A stretch of 64,000 nucleotides of DNA from the NCBI RefSeq assembly GCF_950295315.1, contig NW_026647180.1, positions 186,001-250,000 on the forward strand, in the 5' to 3' direction. The translations under genes and the position numbers were made by a program. The notes under the pieces are model-generated. The model was not told where the DNA came from. It ran no database searches and saw nothing but the letters and a program-made list of their open reading frames with translations. This DNA comes from Erinaceus europaeus (taxonomy: Eukaryota; Chordata; Mammalia; Eulipotyphla; Erinaceidae). Numbering within the stretch: position 1 is the stretch's first letter; each line of letters opens with the position of its first letter. Below, piece by piece: positions 47,456 to 59,725 of this stretch.

Positions 47456-47757
47456 GACAGTGAAGAGGGAGAGGTTTTTGCCCTGAGGCTTGCACAAGGA
47501 ACTAGCAGCTGCCCTGTGTGTGTTGCCAGACTAGGAAACTTGTGGTGCCTGTCCATGTGGAGAGACTCCTGGATGAGTTCCTTCTCGAGCCTTTTTCGCT
47601 CCGTCCCTTTGGAGCTGCATATAGCTAATGATTTGGAGATTTTACTCCTTTGGACAATTCTTTTCCTGATGCGCAGTTTCTCTCCAGGTTTTATCAATGA
47701 GTTGTCTGAATGTCATATCGAATCCATTGTAGACAATGACTACATCAGTGTCTTGCG

Positions 47758-47854
<97 letters not shown>

Positions 47855-49590
47855 ACATGTAGAGGTCTGAAAATATGTTTTAGCTAGAGACCTGCACAGC
47901 TCTGGATTAGGGTAGTAATGAGGATACACCTGGCCCCTCTGAGCCAGAGTCATGAGAGACATCTCACAGAGACATTGTTTACCTCTTATCACTCTACAAA
48001 TCTCTCTCAGCACAAACTACAGCTGCCAAATCATCTACTTCCTTCTTGCTCTTTTTGTCCACAGAGTCCTATCCCAAAACTGTAGATCAAAAAAGAAATA
48101 GACATAGTGCAGTTCCCTGAACACAGGACAGGCTGAGGCTGGACCAGGGAGATGAAATACGCCAGCTTGCATCTTGGCTGGAGCATCACTAAAACTATTT
48201 AAAATTTGGAGAGGCAAGGGCAGTTTTGGAGAGTGGGCTGCAGGCCAAATGTTGCTTCTTGGAGTGGCTAAATGCAGCTCTCCTCAGTTTCCTGCACACC
48301 ATCCTTGTCCTTATTCCATTAGAGCCCAGGTCAACAGAAGTGAAACTCTACCACCTTGGCACACACATTGTGCTTTCCCTCTATTGGGCCGAATGTAAAG
48401 GAAATGTGGTAAATATGGCAACAGCAGTGTGCAGATTTTCCATGCAAAACGGAAGTTTCCAGGGTCCTGAAAGAGGGTGTTTTGATGGCTCTGAAATGTC
48501 TTTTCCAAGTGCATCCTAGGGTTTCAAATCCGTTTGAAACCTGAAGTTCATTCTTGTATCTAGGGAATATTCTCACCTCTGGCCCGAAGGCCCTCCCAAC
48601 TAGGAGCACAGCTATCCCGGTGTCAGGAGGTCTGCCAGACTGCTAGCTCCTGGAGGGATTCCTGAGTATGTCCTCAGGCCCGAAGTGGTAACAGGTGTTT
48701 CCAATTGCCTTTATTAGCAGCAGCCAGGCCCTCAGGTAGGGGCAGGGCTGTGACCTCCACAGGAAGCTCTGAATTCAGCCAGTGGAGGCATCCATCTTCC
48801 TTTTTTCTCTCCATAGCAAGGGCATAGGGTGTTTGTGCTTCCTGTAAGCAGAGAGACTTTGTATGGGGCACTCATGCATGCCTACTTCTGGGAATCTCTC
48901 TGAGTGTAATGTGTGGACCCCAGTACACCATGATCAGGGATTGTGAGGCCCAGGAGCAATTGCCTTAGCCAGACCCAAAGGGTAGGTTGAGCAGCAGGGT
49001 TCATACATTATTGTTTGGTCAAATACAGTCCCCATCTATGTTGAAACACAGCTCTTTCTGGGTTCATTCCGGGCTTGTAATCTCCTGCCCTGAGCAGTGG
49101 ACTGAGAGTCTGGAGGCAAAGTAGCCATTCAAACGTGACTGGACAGGCTCCTGCCTCTGAATTCTAACGGGTGCCCCAGCTTACCACATTGGCTTTGTTT
49201 GGATGATAGTGAGGCATGAGATTGAATAGGGAACTTAGGAGAGGGAGACATGAGAGTCCCTTTGCATGTGCATTCTTGCTTAGCCAGAATCTGGGCTAGG
49301 TGGCTAAACCTGACCAGCTAGGTTCTCTGTACATAAGTTGCAGGTGAGGCTGGCTACCTTCCCACCCATGCTCTGAGACTACTATAGGTGAGCTCTGAGC
49401 ACACACAGACACAGACAGAGAGACAATCACACACACACACACATTATTGGCAGGTCTGGTAGTACAGCATATGGTGAAGGCTGGGGCTGTCTGGGGTCTG
49501 TGGACATCAGAGCTGCTGCCATACAATCTCTACAAGCCAGCTTTGAACCTGTCATCAATGAACACAGTGCAGGAGGTTTTTGAAATCTCA
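47456..49590 (+). repeat. M1-M4 unit with internal M3 deletion
   Basis: Leader, long (CT)n(TA)n (47761-47851) and M2. A junction near 48268 ('ggagtggcta'/'aatgcagctctcc') skips several hundred bases of M3. Late M3, CA tract (49399-49443) and M4 follow. About 20 bp of AT-module start ('tctctttcca') remain before P2. Confidence 0.7.
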
Positions 49591-49925
49591 TCTCTTTCCA
49601 GCAGAAGTGGCTGGTGGGCGGGCCTACCAGAGGCTGCCCTATGAGCATGTTGCAGGGCCGTGTGGGCTGTGCTCAATGTTGCTGGCCAATCACTGACTAT
49701 GGTCCTTGACACTACTGGGCGTGTCCTATCCCACTGGCCAATGATATTGCTGGCAGGGTTTCTGGGCATGGCCTAGGCCTCTGGAATATCAGAGCATGCC
49801 TGGTGCCCTGTCTGCAGTCCTTCTGAAGTAAGCCCGACAATGGGAGCTCAGAGCTGGCCTTAAAAGGCTGGGCGTGCTTCCAGGAAGTGTGAAGCAGGGT
49901 TCACCCAGGGCCCTGCCTTGCATAA
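49591..49925 (+). promoter_or_regulatory. P2: alternative promoter-like module (copy 1)
   Basis: GC box GGGCGGG (49616-49622) and CCAAT boxes (49686-49690 and 49738-49742). There is a GGCCTAGGCC palindrome (49770-49779) and a TTAAAAGG box (49860-49867). From 'ccttctgaagtaagcc' (about 49819) it is homologous to P1, but the proximal CCAAT box has become ACAAT (49837-49841). No CTCF-like motif is present. The upstream ~225 bp is unrelated to P1, so P2 is a separate upstream region on the same core. Function is inferred from motifs only. Confidence 0.5.
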
Positions 49926-50178
49926 GCTATCCAGTGTGCATGTGTATAACTCCTTATGTGCCTGTGCCTCTGTGGATGTGTGCGTGAGTTAACTGTGAGA
50001 GTGTATGTTTGTGTGTGTTTGTGTGTGTGTGTGTGAGGGAGGGAGAGACAGAGAGAAAAACAGAATCACTGTGGCACAGGTGATATTGTGCAAAACACTT
50101 GGCACATTCTGATTTACAGGTCAATATTGACACCATCGTAGCTCTCCTTGGCCCTTGGAAACTTTTCTTATTTTCAGA
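49926..50178 (+). repeat. GT-rich leader downstream of P2 copy 1
   Basis: TG-rich tract at about 49975-50033, then 'acagaatcactgtggcac'. Same leader as downstream of P1. Confidence 0.65.
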
Positions 50179-52690
50179 TGTAAAGACACTGAAGAGGGAG
50201 AGGTTTTTGCCCTGAGGCTTGCATTGGAAACTAGCAGCTGCCTGTGTGTGTTGCCAGACTAGGAGACTTGTGGTGCCTGTCCATGTGGAGATTGTCCTAG
50301 ATGAGTTCCTTCTCGAGCCTTTTTATCTAGGTCCTATTGCAGCTGCATATAGCTAATGATTTGGAGATTTTACTCCTTTGGAGAATTCTTTTCCTGATGC
50401 ACAGATTCTCTCGAGGTTTTAGCAATCAATTGTCTGAATGTCATATCGCATCCAATGTAGAAAATGACTACATTAGTCTCTTGCTGTCTCTGTCTCTCTA
50501 TCTCTCTCTCCCTCTAAATATATACATATATATGTATATATAACATGTAGAGGTCTGAAAATATATTTTAGATAGAGACCTGCACAGCTCTGGATTCGGG
50601 TAGTATTGCGGTAACCCCTGGACCTTCTGAGCCACAGTCATGAGAGACATCTCACAGAGCCATTCATTTACCTCTTGTCACTCTACAAATCTCTCTCAGC
50701 ACAAACTACCGCTTCCAAAACATCTACTTCCCTCTTGGTCTTTTTGTCCACGGAGACCTATCCCAAAACTGTAAATCAAAGAAGAAGTAGACATAGTGCC
50801 GTTCCCTGTACACAGGACAGGCTGAGGCTGGACTAGGGAGATGAAATATGCCAGCCTGCATTTGACTGAGCATCACTAAAACTTCTTCAAATTTGGAGAG
50901 GCTAGGGCAGTTATTGAGAGTGGGCTGCAGGCCAAGTGTTGCTTTTTAGAGTGGGCTAAGACCTAGATGTTCTAATTGTAACCTTTCCTCACATACATAA
51001 AATAACAATACCACTTGTAAGAAGTATGTATTGGCATGGAGGGTATGTCTTCAGTGCTCTGGCACTGATCAACACAGGGCCAGAATTTCTGTCCTTTTCA
51101 GTCACTGTCATTCTGTCTCTCAGACTGTCTCTGTGTGCCTTCTTCCCTGGAACCTTCCTGGAAGTCAGTGCATGCATCGTGAACTCGGTCTTCACAGTGT
51201 TCAAGTTTTCTTTTCTTTGCCCTTTGAATTATTTAGTCTCCTGCATATGGAGTAGTACATAGGGGAACTGAGGATACAGCGAACCTGCTGCAGGTAACAG
51301 ACATATTTCCATCTCCAGATGCAGCTGTCCAGGCCCTCTGTGCTTGACTCCCATTCTCCAGGGCCCTGTGGCTGACACTCAGCCTAAATGCAGTCCTCCT
51401 CAATTTCCTGTACAGCATCCTTGTCCTTATTCCATGATAGCCCAGGTGAAGATAAGTGAAACTCTACCACCCTGGTACACACATTGTGCTTTCCCTCTAT
51501 TGGGCAGAATGTAAAGGATCTGTGGTACTGATGGCCACACCAGTGTCCAGATTTTCCATGCAAAACGGAAGCTTCCAGCGTTCAGAAAGAGGGTGTTTTG
51601 ATGGCTGTGAAATGTCTTTTCCAAGTGCCTCCTGGGGTTTCAAATCCTTTTGAAACCTGAAGTTCTTTCTTGTATCTAGGGAATATTCTCACCTCTGGCC
51701 CGAAGTCCCTCCTAACTTGGAGCACAGCTATCTCGGGGTTAGGATGTCTGCCAGCCTGCTAGCTCCTGGAGGGATTCCTGAGTATGTCATCAGGCCCCAA
51801 GCGGTAACAGGTGTTTCCAATTGCCTTTATTAGCAGCAGCCAGGCCCTCAGGTGAGGTTCGTGGCTGTGATCTCCACTGGAAGCACCGAATTCAGCCAAT
51901 GGAGGCTTCCGTCTTTCTTTTGTCTGTTCATAGCAAGGGTCCGGGGAGTTTGTGCTTCCTGCAAGCAGAGAGACTTTTTATGGGACACTCATCCATGCCT
52001 ACTTCTGGGAATCTCTCTGAGTGTGATGTATGGACACCAGGACAGCATGATCAGGGATTGTGAGGCCACAGGAGCAATTGCCTTAGCCATACCCAAAGTG
52101 TAGGTGTAAGGGGCTGGGTTCATTCACAACTGTTTGGTCAAACACAGTTCCCATCTATGTTAAAACACGGCTCTTTCTGGGTTCTTTCAGGGCTTGTAAT
52201 CTGCTGTCCTGCGCAGTGGACTGAGAGTCTGGAGGCTGAGTAAGCAGCCAAACGAGACTGGACAGGCTCATGCCCCTGAATTCTGAGGGGTGCCCCCGCT
52301 TAGCCCGTTGTCAGTTTTTGGATGATAGTGAGGCATGGGATTGAATCAGGAACTCAGGAGAGGGAGGCATAAGAATCCCTTTGCATATGCATTCTTGCTT
52401 AGCCACAATCTGGGTTAGCTGGCTTTCCATGTCCAGCTAGGTTCTCTGTACATAAGTTGCAGGTGAGGCTGGCTACCTTGACACCCATGCTCTGAGACTA
52501 CTATAGGTGAGCTCTGAGCACACACAGACAGACAAACACTCACACACACATTACTGTCAGGTCTGGTAGTACAGCATATGGTGAAGGCTGGGGTGTATGG
52601 GGTCTCTGGGCATGAGAGCTGCTGCCTTACAATCTCTGCAAGCCAGGTTTGAACCTGTCATCAATGAACACAGTGTAGGATGTTTTTGAC
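50179..52690 (+). repeat. Long unit Lb, modules M1-M4
   Basis: Leader, a degenerate composite microsatellite (50481-50541), M2, M3, a short CA tract (52516-52551) and M4. From 51016 it is a duplicate of 13560 onward. Between about 51851 and 51961 it instead carries the array-type M3 sequence, including 'gaagcaccgaattcagcc' and 'ggaggcttccgtc'. The match to the 14.4 kb copy resumes at 'agactttttatggg'. Confidence 0.8.
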
Positions 52691-54975
52691 TTCTGGTCAC
52701 TTTCCAACTCATCTATTTCTCTTCTCGCTTTCTCCGTCTCTAACTCTCACATGCTCTCACACACTCTGTATTCAATCATTGATATTTTACTTATATACTT
52801 ATTTTACTGACAGGGCCAGATATACAAAGAGAGTTACCAGAGCACTGATGATCTCTGGCTTGTTTTGTTGGTGATATCACCTAGGCTACTGGAGCCACAG
52901 CTTTGTATCTCTCTGACACAAGCAAAATTCTATCTCCTCATGTCCATGGCAGTATCTCTAAGACATTATAATAAACATATACATCCATATATGTATATAT
53001 AAATATACATATATATATATCTGTCACTTTTAGAATTGTAGTCCTATGTAATTGATCTTTATCAGAATTAACACATTTATAACAGTTTCGTTTTTCATTA
53101 ATAATTGGCCACCTAGTTGGAGCAGGATGCAATACAATTATAAACAATAGAACCTTCCAGTAGCATTTCTAATAGCATTTCTATCAGCATCCTTATTGTA
53201 ACCATCATAGTACAGAACTTGACTCCTTTCTCTAGTGTAAGTACATATGAGTTTCTTTTCATTCTCCTGACATCTTAATTTCCCTGGACTCTGAAGTGTC
53301 TCGGAATTTTTGAAGCAGCCCTCTGTTTCTCAGCAGATGGTTTCCATTTTCTACTGTAATCAGGTCTTCTTGTGCTTTTTTTATTTTTCATTTTTTTCAA
53401 ATCCTCCTAGATCATTCCCATTTATTTGCATATTTATTTTTTTATTTAGTCCTATATTACATGAGGGGTCATTTCTTCTGCTTGATAGATTTTTATCTTA
53501 TAATTGAAGGGAAGTTTACACTCACAATACATTTCGTGTCGTAAATACTACACACATATGGTGAATGCTGGGCTGGTCTGGGTTCTGTGGACATGAGACT
53601 GCTGCCTTACAATCTCTACAACCCAGGTTTGAACCTGTCATGTATGAACACCGAGTGGAAGGTTTTTGAATACTGGTCTCTTTCCCACTCTTCTATTTCT
53701 CTTCTTGCCTTCTCTATCTCTGACTCTCACAGCTCTCACTCTCTCTGTCTGCACTCATTAATATTTTACTTATATACTTATTTTACTGACAGGCCCTGAT
53801 ATACAAAGAGAGTCGCTTGTTTTGTTGGCGATTTCACCTAGGATTCTGGAGCCTCAGCTTTGTAAGCCTCTCTGATACAAGCCATACTCTGTCTCAGCAT
53901 AGCCAGCCAGTATCCCTCAGAGTTTATAATAAAGATACACATACATATATGTAAATATATATACATATATATCAGTAATTTTTAGAATTGTTGACCTTTT
54001 TATTTGATCTTAATGTTGAATTACCACATTTATAACGGCCTTTTTATTCATAAATAATTGGTCACATAGTCGGAGCAGTATTCACTACAATTATTAATTA
54101 TAAGCTTTCCAGGAGCATTTGCAATAGCCTTTCTATCAGTATCCTCATTGTAATTATCATAGCACAGAAATTGCCTCCATTTTCTAATCTAAGCTTCAAT
54201 GCGTATGCCTTTCTTTTCATTCTCTGGAATTCCTAATTTGCCTGGACCCTGAAGTTTCAGGGAAGTTTTGCAGCAGCCCTCTGTTTCTCAGAAGACATTT
54301 TCTATATTTCTGCTGTAATCAGGTCTTCCTGTGGTTTTTGTTTTTATTTTTTTCAAATCCTCCTAGATCATCCCCATTCATTTGCATATTTATTTATTTA
54401 TTTAGTCCCATATGACATGAGGGGTCATTTCTTCTGCCTGATAGATTTTCTCTTAAATTGAAGGGAACTTTTGACACACAATACATTTCCTTTTGCAGAT
54501 ACTACACACTACTACAACTATTACTGCACTGTTTTTGACAGTGACAGCCAATGCACAATGGATTAATATTGCATGGCACAGGGGTAATTTTTTCCACTTT
54601 CCCTGTATTTCTGTACATCATTTGTAACTTTCTTACTGAGGAGAAGGAAACAGTTGTAAATTGAGAGAGCAGGGCCCAAGCAGGAAGAGAGAAGAGAGAC
54701 AGCTGCAGTTCTGATTTGACACTAGCCCAGCTTTTCCCTAGCTGGGTAAGTGGTGAGCAGGGGCTCAAAAAGGGGTCCTGGGCTTCCACATAGTTCCCTG
54801 GCATCTCCAACAGCTGTGACGGAAACCCATGCTCCCTTCGTTGTCCATGTAACTTTTAATCTGCTCTAGGCACTTCTCCCATTCATATGCCAGAAACTTA
54901 ACACTTCTCCCCTCCACCCATGAAACTTTGACCTTATACTTGAGTGCAAAACAGCAACCCCAATTCACGTTATTT
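52691..54975 (+). repeat. AT-rich SINE-derived module of long unit Lb
   Basis: Near-identical to 15251-17535 at an offset of about 37.45 kb, including the shared ~130-bp deletion after 'gcatggc' (about 54577). It has two internal direct copies and a SINE relic near 54630-54795. No gene is seen. Confidence 0.75.
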
Positions 54976-55296
54976 CATGGAAAAGTGTGTGCGTCTCTGT
55001 GGGAGGGTCTGTGTGTGTAAGTGTACATAAGTGTGTTTCAGTTATGATTACCGCTGTTGTTTCTTTATTCCTGACGCAGATTCTTAGGAACTGGGTTGTG
55101 CAATGACAAAGGAAGTTTCCACTGCACAAGTGGTTTTTCAAATATGAATGGCACATGGATATTCTTGACACTGTTGTGCATCCTCCCAGGTGGTCCTCAG
55201 ATGGGTTCTTTCCTTTGCTATTCCCATGCTGTGTGTAATTTTCTGTGTAGACTCAAAGAGGAGTGGCATGGGGGAGCTCAGCTGCATTCTGCTGTG

Positions 55297-55315
55297 TGCC
55301 CACAAGGTGGCAGCA
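55297..55315 (+). promoter_or_regulatory. CTCF-like motif 1 (P1 copy 3)
   Basis: Identical in sequence to the motif at 17842-17860. Confidence 0.7.
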
Positions 55316-55542
55316 TAGCCCATAGATGAGTGTAGTGATTCTGGGGAATGAGGAGAATTCTGGGATTTGTGACCCATGGACAACAAAGTTGAAATTGACG
55401 TAGAGTGAACTAGACATCTGTTATTTCCTGTGGGTGGGGGGATACCCCATTTGGCTTTGCAAGTGGAAGGGGTTTCTCTCTTTGTCTGGGATGACTCTAC
55501 TGGGAGCTTTTGAATCCCTGTACTCAGCTGCATTCTGCTGGG

Positions 55543-55561
55543 TGTCCACAAGAGGGCAGCT
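55543..55561 (+). promoter_or_regulatory. CTCF-like motif 2 (P1 copy 3)
   Basis: Identical in sequence to the motif at 18086-18104. It is 246 bp downstream of motif 1, compared with 244 bp in copy 1. Confidence 0.7.
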
Positions 55562-56040
55562 CCAGTGTGGGACTAAGGCACCATGGGGCAAGTGCCCTGA
55601 AGCACTGGGATACAAGTGTGGAGACAGTGTTTATGGGTTTGCCCCAAGAGCATGGCCAGCCTAGCTCAAGCAGGCAGTGTCCTACGGATGGGTCCAGACA
55701 GGAGCTGTTGGGTCGTGTTGGCAGAAACAGGGCCTTCAGTGGACGGCAGACAGTGCCCAGGGGCGGGTCTAAGAGACTGTGCCCTCTGAGCCTGACGGGA
55801 GGGCCCAGTGGGTATTCATAGAGACAGCTGGCCAATTAGAGAAGAGGATCATCACCCACAGGGGCGTGAACCAAGAGCTGGCCAATGAGAACAGAGGAGA
55901 AGTTGCGAGAGCGGGCCTCAGAGAGCAGCCTTCTGAAGGTAGCCCGCCAATGGGAGCTCAGAGCTGGCTTTTAAAGGCAGACGCGCTTCTAGGAAGTGCG
56001 AAGCAGGGTTCAGCCCAGGGCCCTGCCTTGCAGAAGCTGT

Positions 56041-56283
56041 CCAGTGCGTATGTGTATAACTCCATTAGTGCCTGTGCCTCTGTGGATGTGTGCGTGCGTG
56101 ACTGTGAGTGTGTGTTTGTGTTTGTTTGTGTGTGTGTATGTGTGTGGTAGGGAGAGAAAGATAACAACAGAATCACTGTGTCACAGGAGATTTTGTGCAA
56201 AACACTTGGCACATTCTAATTTACTATTCAATATTGACACCATTGTAGCTCTTCTTGTCCCTTGGACACTATTTTTCTTTTCA
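56041..56283 (+). repeat. GT-rich leader downstream of P1 copy 3
   Basis: Near-identical to 18561-18826. The TG tract lies at about 56090-56145. Confidence 0.65.
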
Positions 56284-58775
56284 GATGTAAAGACACTGAA
56301 GAGTGAGAGATTTTTTCCTAAGGCTTGCTCTGGGAACTAGCAGCTTCCCTGTGTGTGTTGCCAGACTAGGAAACTTGTGGTGCCTGTCCATGTGGAGAGT
56401 CTCCTGGATGAGTTCCTTCTCAAGCCTTTTTCGTTAGGTCCCATTGGAGCTGCATATTGCTAATGATTTGGAGATTTTACTCCTTTGGACAATTCTATTC
56501 CTGATGCACAGTTTATCTCCAGGTTTTAGCAGTCAATTGTCTTTCATATCGCATGCATTGTAGAAAATGACTACATCAGTGTCTTGCTGTCTCTCTCTCT
56601 TTATATATATATATATAATCATGTAGAGGTCTGAAAATATATTTTAGCTAGAGCCCTGTACAGCTCTGGATTCGGGTAGTAATGCGGATACACCTGGCCC
56701 TTCTGAGCCACAGTCATGAGAGACATCTCACAGAGCCATTCGTTTACCTCTTGTCACTCAACAAATCTCTCTCAGCACAAACTACAGCTGCTAAATCATC
56801 TACTTCCTTCTTGCTAATTTTTTGCAAGGAGTCCTATCCCAAAACTGTAAATCAAAGAAGAAATAGACATAGTTCAGTTCCCTGCACACAGGACAGGCTG
56901 AGGCTGGACCAGGAAGATGAAATACGCCAACCTGCATCTTGGCTGGAGCATCACTAAAAGTACTTCCAATTTGGAGAGGCAAGGGCAGTTTTGGAGAGTG
57001 GGCTGCAGGCCAAGTGTTGCTTCTCAGAGTGGGCTAAGACCTTGATTTTCTAAGTGTAACCTTTTCTCACAAACATAAAATAACAATGCCACTTGTAAGA
57101 AGTGTGCATGGGCATGGAGGTTTTGTCTTCAGTGCTCTGGCACTGATCAACACAGGGCCAGAATTTCTGTCCTTTACAGTCACTGGCATTCTGTCTCTCT
57201 GACTGTCTCTATGTGCCTTCTTCCCTGGACCCTTCGTGGAAGTCAGTGCATGCATCGTGAACTTGGTCCTCCTGGTGTTGATATTTTCCTTTCTTTGTCC
57301 TTTGGATTATTTAGTCTCGTGCATATGGCGTAGTACAAAGGGGAACTGAGGAGACAACGTTCCTCCTGCAGGGAACAGGCATATGTCCATCTCCAGCTGC
57401 AGCTATCCACGACCTCTGTGCTTGACTCCCATTCTCCAGGGCCCTATGGCTCACACTCAGCCTAAATGCAGTCCTCCTCAATTTCCTGTACCGCATCCTT
57501 GTCCTTATTCCATGAGACCCCAGGTCAAGAGAAGTGAAACTCTATCCCCCTGGCACACACATTCTACTTTCCCTATATTGGGCCGAATGTAAAGGATCTG
57601 TGGTACTGATGGCCACACCAGTGTCGAGATTTTCCAAGCTAAACATAAGCTTCCAGGGTTCAGAAAGAGGGTGTTTTGATGGCTGTGAAAAGTCTTTTCC
57701 AAGTGCATCATGGGGTTTCAAATCCTTTTGAAGCCTGAAGTTCGTTCTTGTATCTAGGGAATATTCTCACCTCTGGCCCAAAAGCCCTCCCACTTAGGAG
57801 GACAGCTATCCCAGATTCAGGTGGTCTGTCTGCCTGCTAGCTCCTGGAGGGATTTCTGAGTATCTCCTCAGGCTCCAAGTGGTAAAAGGTGTTTCCATTT
57901 ACTTTTATTAGCAGCAACCAGGCCCTCAGGTGAGGGGCGGGGCTGAGATCTCCACTGGAAGCTCCTAATTCAGCAAATGTAGGCATCCATCTTCCTTTTG
58001 TCTCTCCATAGCAAGGTCCAGGGTCGTTTCTGCTTCCTGCAAGCAGAGCGACTTTGTATGGGACACTCATGCATGCCTACTTCTGGGAATCTCTCTGAGT
58101 GTTATGTGTGGACACCAGGACACCATGATCAGGAGGCCACAGGAGCAATTGCCTAAGCCGGACCCAAAGGGTAGGTGTAAGGGACCGGGTTCATCCACTA
58201 TTGTTTTGTCCAACACAGTTCTCATCTATGTTGAAGCACAGCTCTTTCTGGGTACTTTCTGGGCTTGTAATCTGCTGCCCTGAGCAGCGGACTGAGTCTG
58301 GAGGCTGAGTAGTCCGCGAAAAGTGACTGGATAGGCTCCTGCCCCTGAATTCTGACGGGTGACCCAGCTTAACCTGTTGGCAGTTTTTCGATGATAGTGA
58401 GGCATGAGATTGAATCGGGGACTCAGGAGAGGGGGACATGAGAGTCCCTTTGCATGTGCATTCTTGCTTAGCCAGAATCTGGGCTAGCTTGCTTGCCCTG
58501 ACCAGTTAGGTTCTCTGTACATAAATTGCAGGTGAGGCTGGATACCTTCCCACCCATGCTCTGATTCTACGATAGGTGAGCTCTGAGCACACACAGACAC
58601 AGACAGAGAGACAGACAGATACACACACACAATCTTTACTTTCAGGTCTGGTAGTACAGCATATGGTGAGGGCTGGGGATCCCTGAGGTTTGTGGGCATG
58701 AGAGCTGCTGCCTTACAATCTCTACAAGCCAGGTGTGAACCAGTCATCAATGAACACAGTGTAGGAGGTTTTTGA
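56284..58775 (+). repeat. M1-M4 unit between P1 and P2
   Basis: Leader, short (CT)n(TA)n tract (56590-56617), M2, M3, CA tract (58587-58630) and M4. As in the 47.5 kb unit, a remnant of the AT-module start ('ctcactctttcca') precedes P2. Confidence 0.75.
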
Positions 58776-59110
58776 ATTCTCACTCTTTCCAGCAGAAGTG
58801 GCTGTTGGGCGGGCCTTACAGAGGCTGCCCAATGAGCGTGCTGTGGGGCCATGTGGGCGGTGCTCAAGGTTGCTGGCTAATCACTGACTAGGGGTCTTGA
58901 CACTGCTGGGCGTGTACTAGCACACTGGCCAATGATATTGCTGGGAAGGTCTGGGCGTGGCCTAGGCCTCTGGAATATCTGAGCATGGCTGGTGCCCTGC
59001 CTGTGGGCCTTCTGAAGTAAGCCTGACAATGGGAGCTCAGAGCTGGACTTAAAAGGCTGGGCGTGCTTCCAGGAAGTGCGAAGCAGGGTTCAGCCCAGGG
59101 CCCTGCCTTG
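58776..59110 (+). promoter_or_regulatory. P2: alternative promoter-like module (copy 2)
   Basis: Second copy of the 49.6 kb module. It has GGGCGGG near 58808 and CCAAT at 58929-58933; the first CCAAT is changed to CTAAT near 58876. The palindrome GGCCTAGGCC is at 58959-58968 and TTAAAAGG at 59049-59056. The proximal box is again ACAAT (59026-59030). Presence of both altered and retained elements in two copies shows that P2 is an established subtype, not a one-off rearrangement. Confidence 0.5.
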
Positions 59111-59370
59111 CAGAAGCTGTCCGGTGTGCATGTGTATAACTCCATTTGTGCCTGTGCCTCTGTGGATGTGTGCGTGTGTGTAACAGTGAGAGTGTGTGTT
59201 TGTGAGTGTTTGTGTGTGTGTGTGTGAGGGAGGGAGAGAGAGAGTGAACAACAGAATCGCTGTGGTACAGGTGATTTTGTGGAAAACACTTGGCACATTC
59301 TGATTTACAGCTCAATATTGACACTATTGTAGCTCTCCTTGGCCCTTGGTCACTTTTCTTATTTTCAGAT
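59111..59370 (+). repeat. GT-rich leader downstream of P2 copy 2
   Basis: TG tract at about 59167-59227 followed by GAGA-rich sequence and the 'cagaatcgctgtgg' phrase. Confidence 0.65.
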
Positions 59371-59680
59371 ATAAAGACACTGAAATCGGAGAGGTTTCTG
59401 ACATGAGGCTTGCTCTGGGAACTAACAGCTGCCCTGTGTGTGTTGCCAGACTAGTAAACTTGTGGTGCCTGTCCATGTGGAGAGACTCCTGGATGACTTC
59501 CTTCTGGAGCCTTTTTCGCTAGGTCCCCTTGGAGCTTCATATAGCTAATGATTTGGAGATTTTACTCCTTTGGAGAATTCTTTTCCAGATGCACAGATTC
59601 TCTCTCTCGAGGTTTTAGCAATCAATTGTCTGAATGTCATATCGCATCCAATGTAGAAAATGACTACATCATTGTCTTGG

Positions 59681-59725
<45 letters not shown>

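Larger units (their letters stand above)
54976..56040 (+). promoter_or_regulatory. P1 module (copy 3), both CTCF-like sites intact
   Basis: Closest relative of copy 1 (17592-18560), but with the 17-bp 'tcctgacgcagattctt' segment retained near 55067 and a shorter GT tract. CTCF-like motifs are at 55297-55315 and 55543-55561. The promoter has a CCAAT at 55947-55951 and a TTTAAAGG-type box near 55970. With copy 1 it flanks the homogeneous array at a distance of about 37.5 kb, in the same orientation. Confidence 0.55.

Noticed and set aside
47372..47887. 171-codon forward frame in M1.
   Set aside because: It ends in low-complexity SLSLSL/YIYIY sequence from the CT/TA tract. Equivalent units have different frames, so it is a chance opening.
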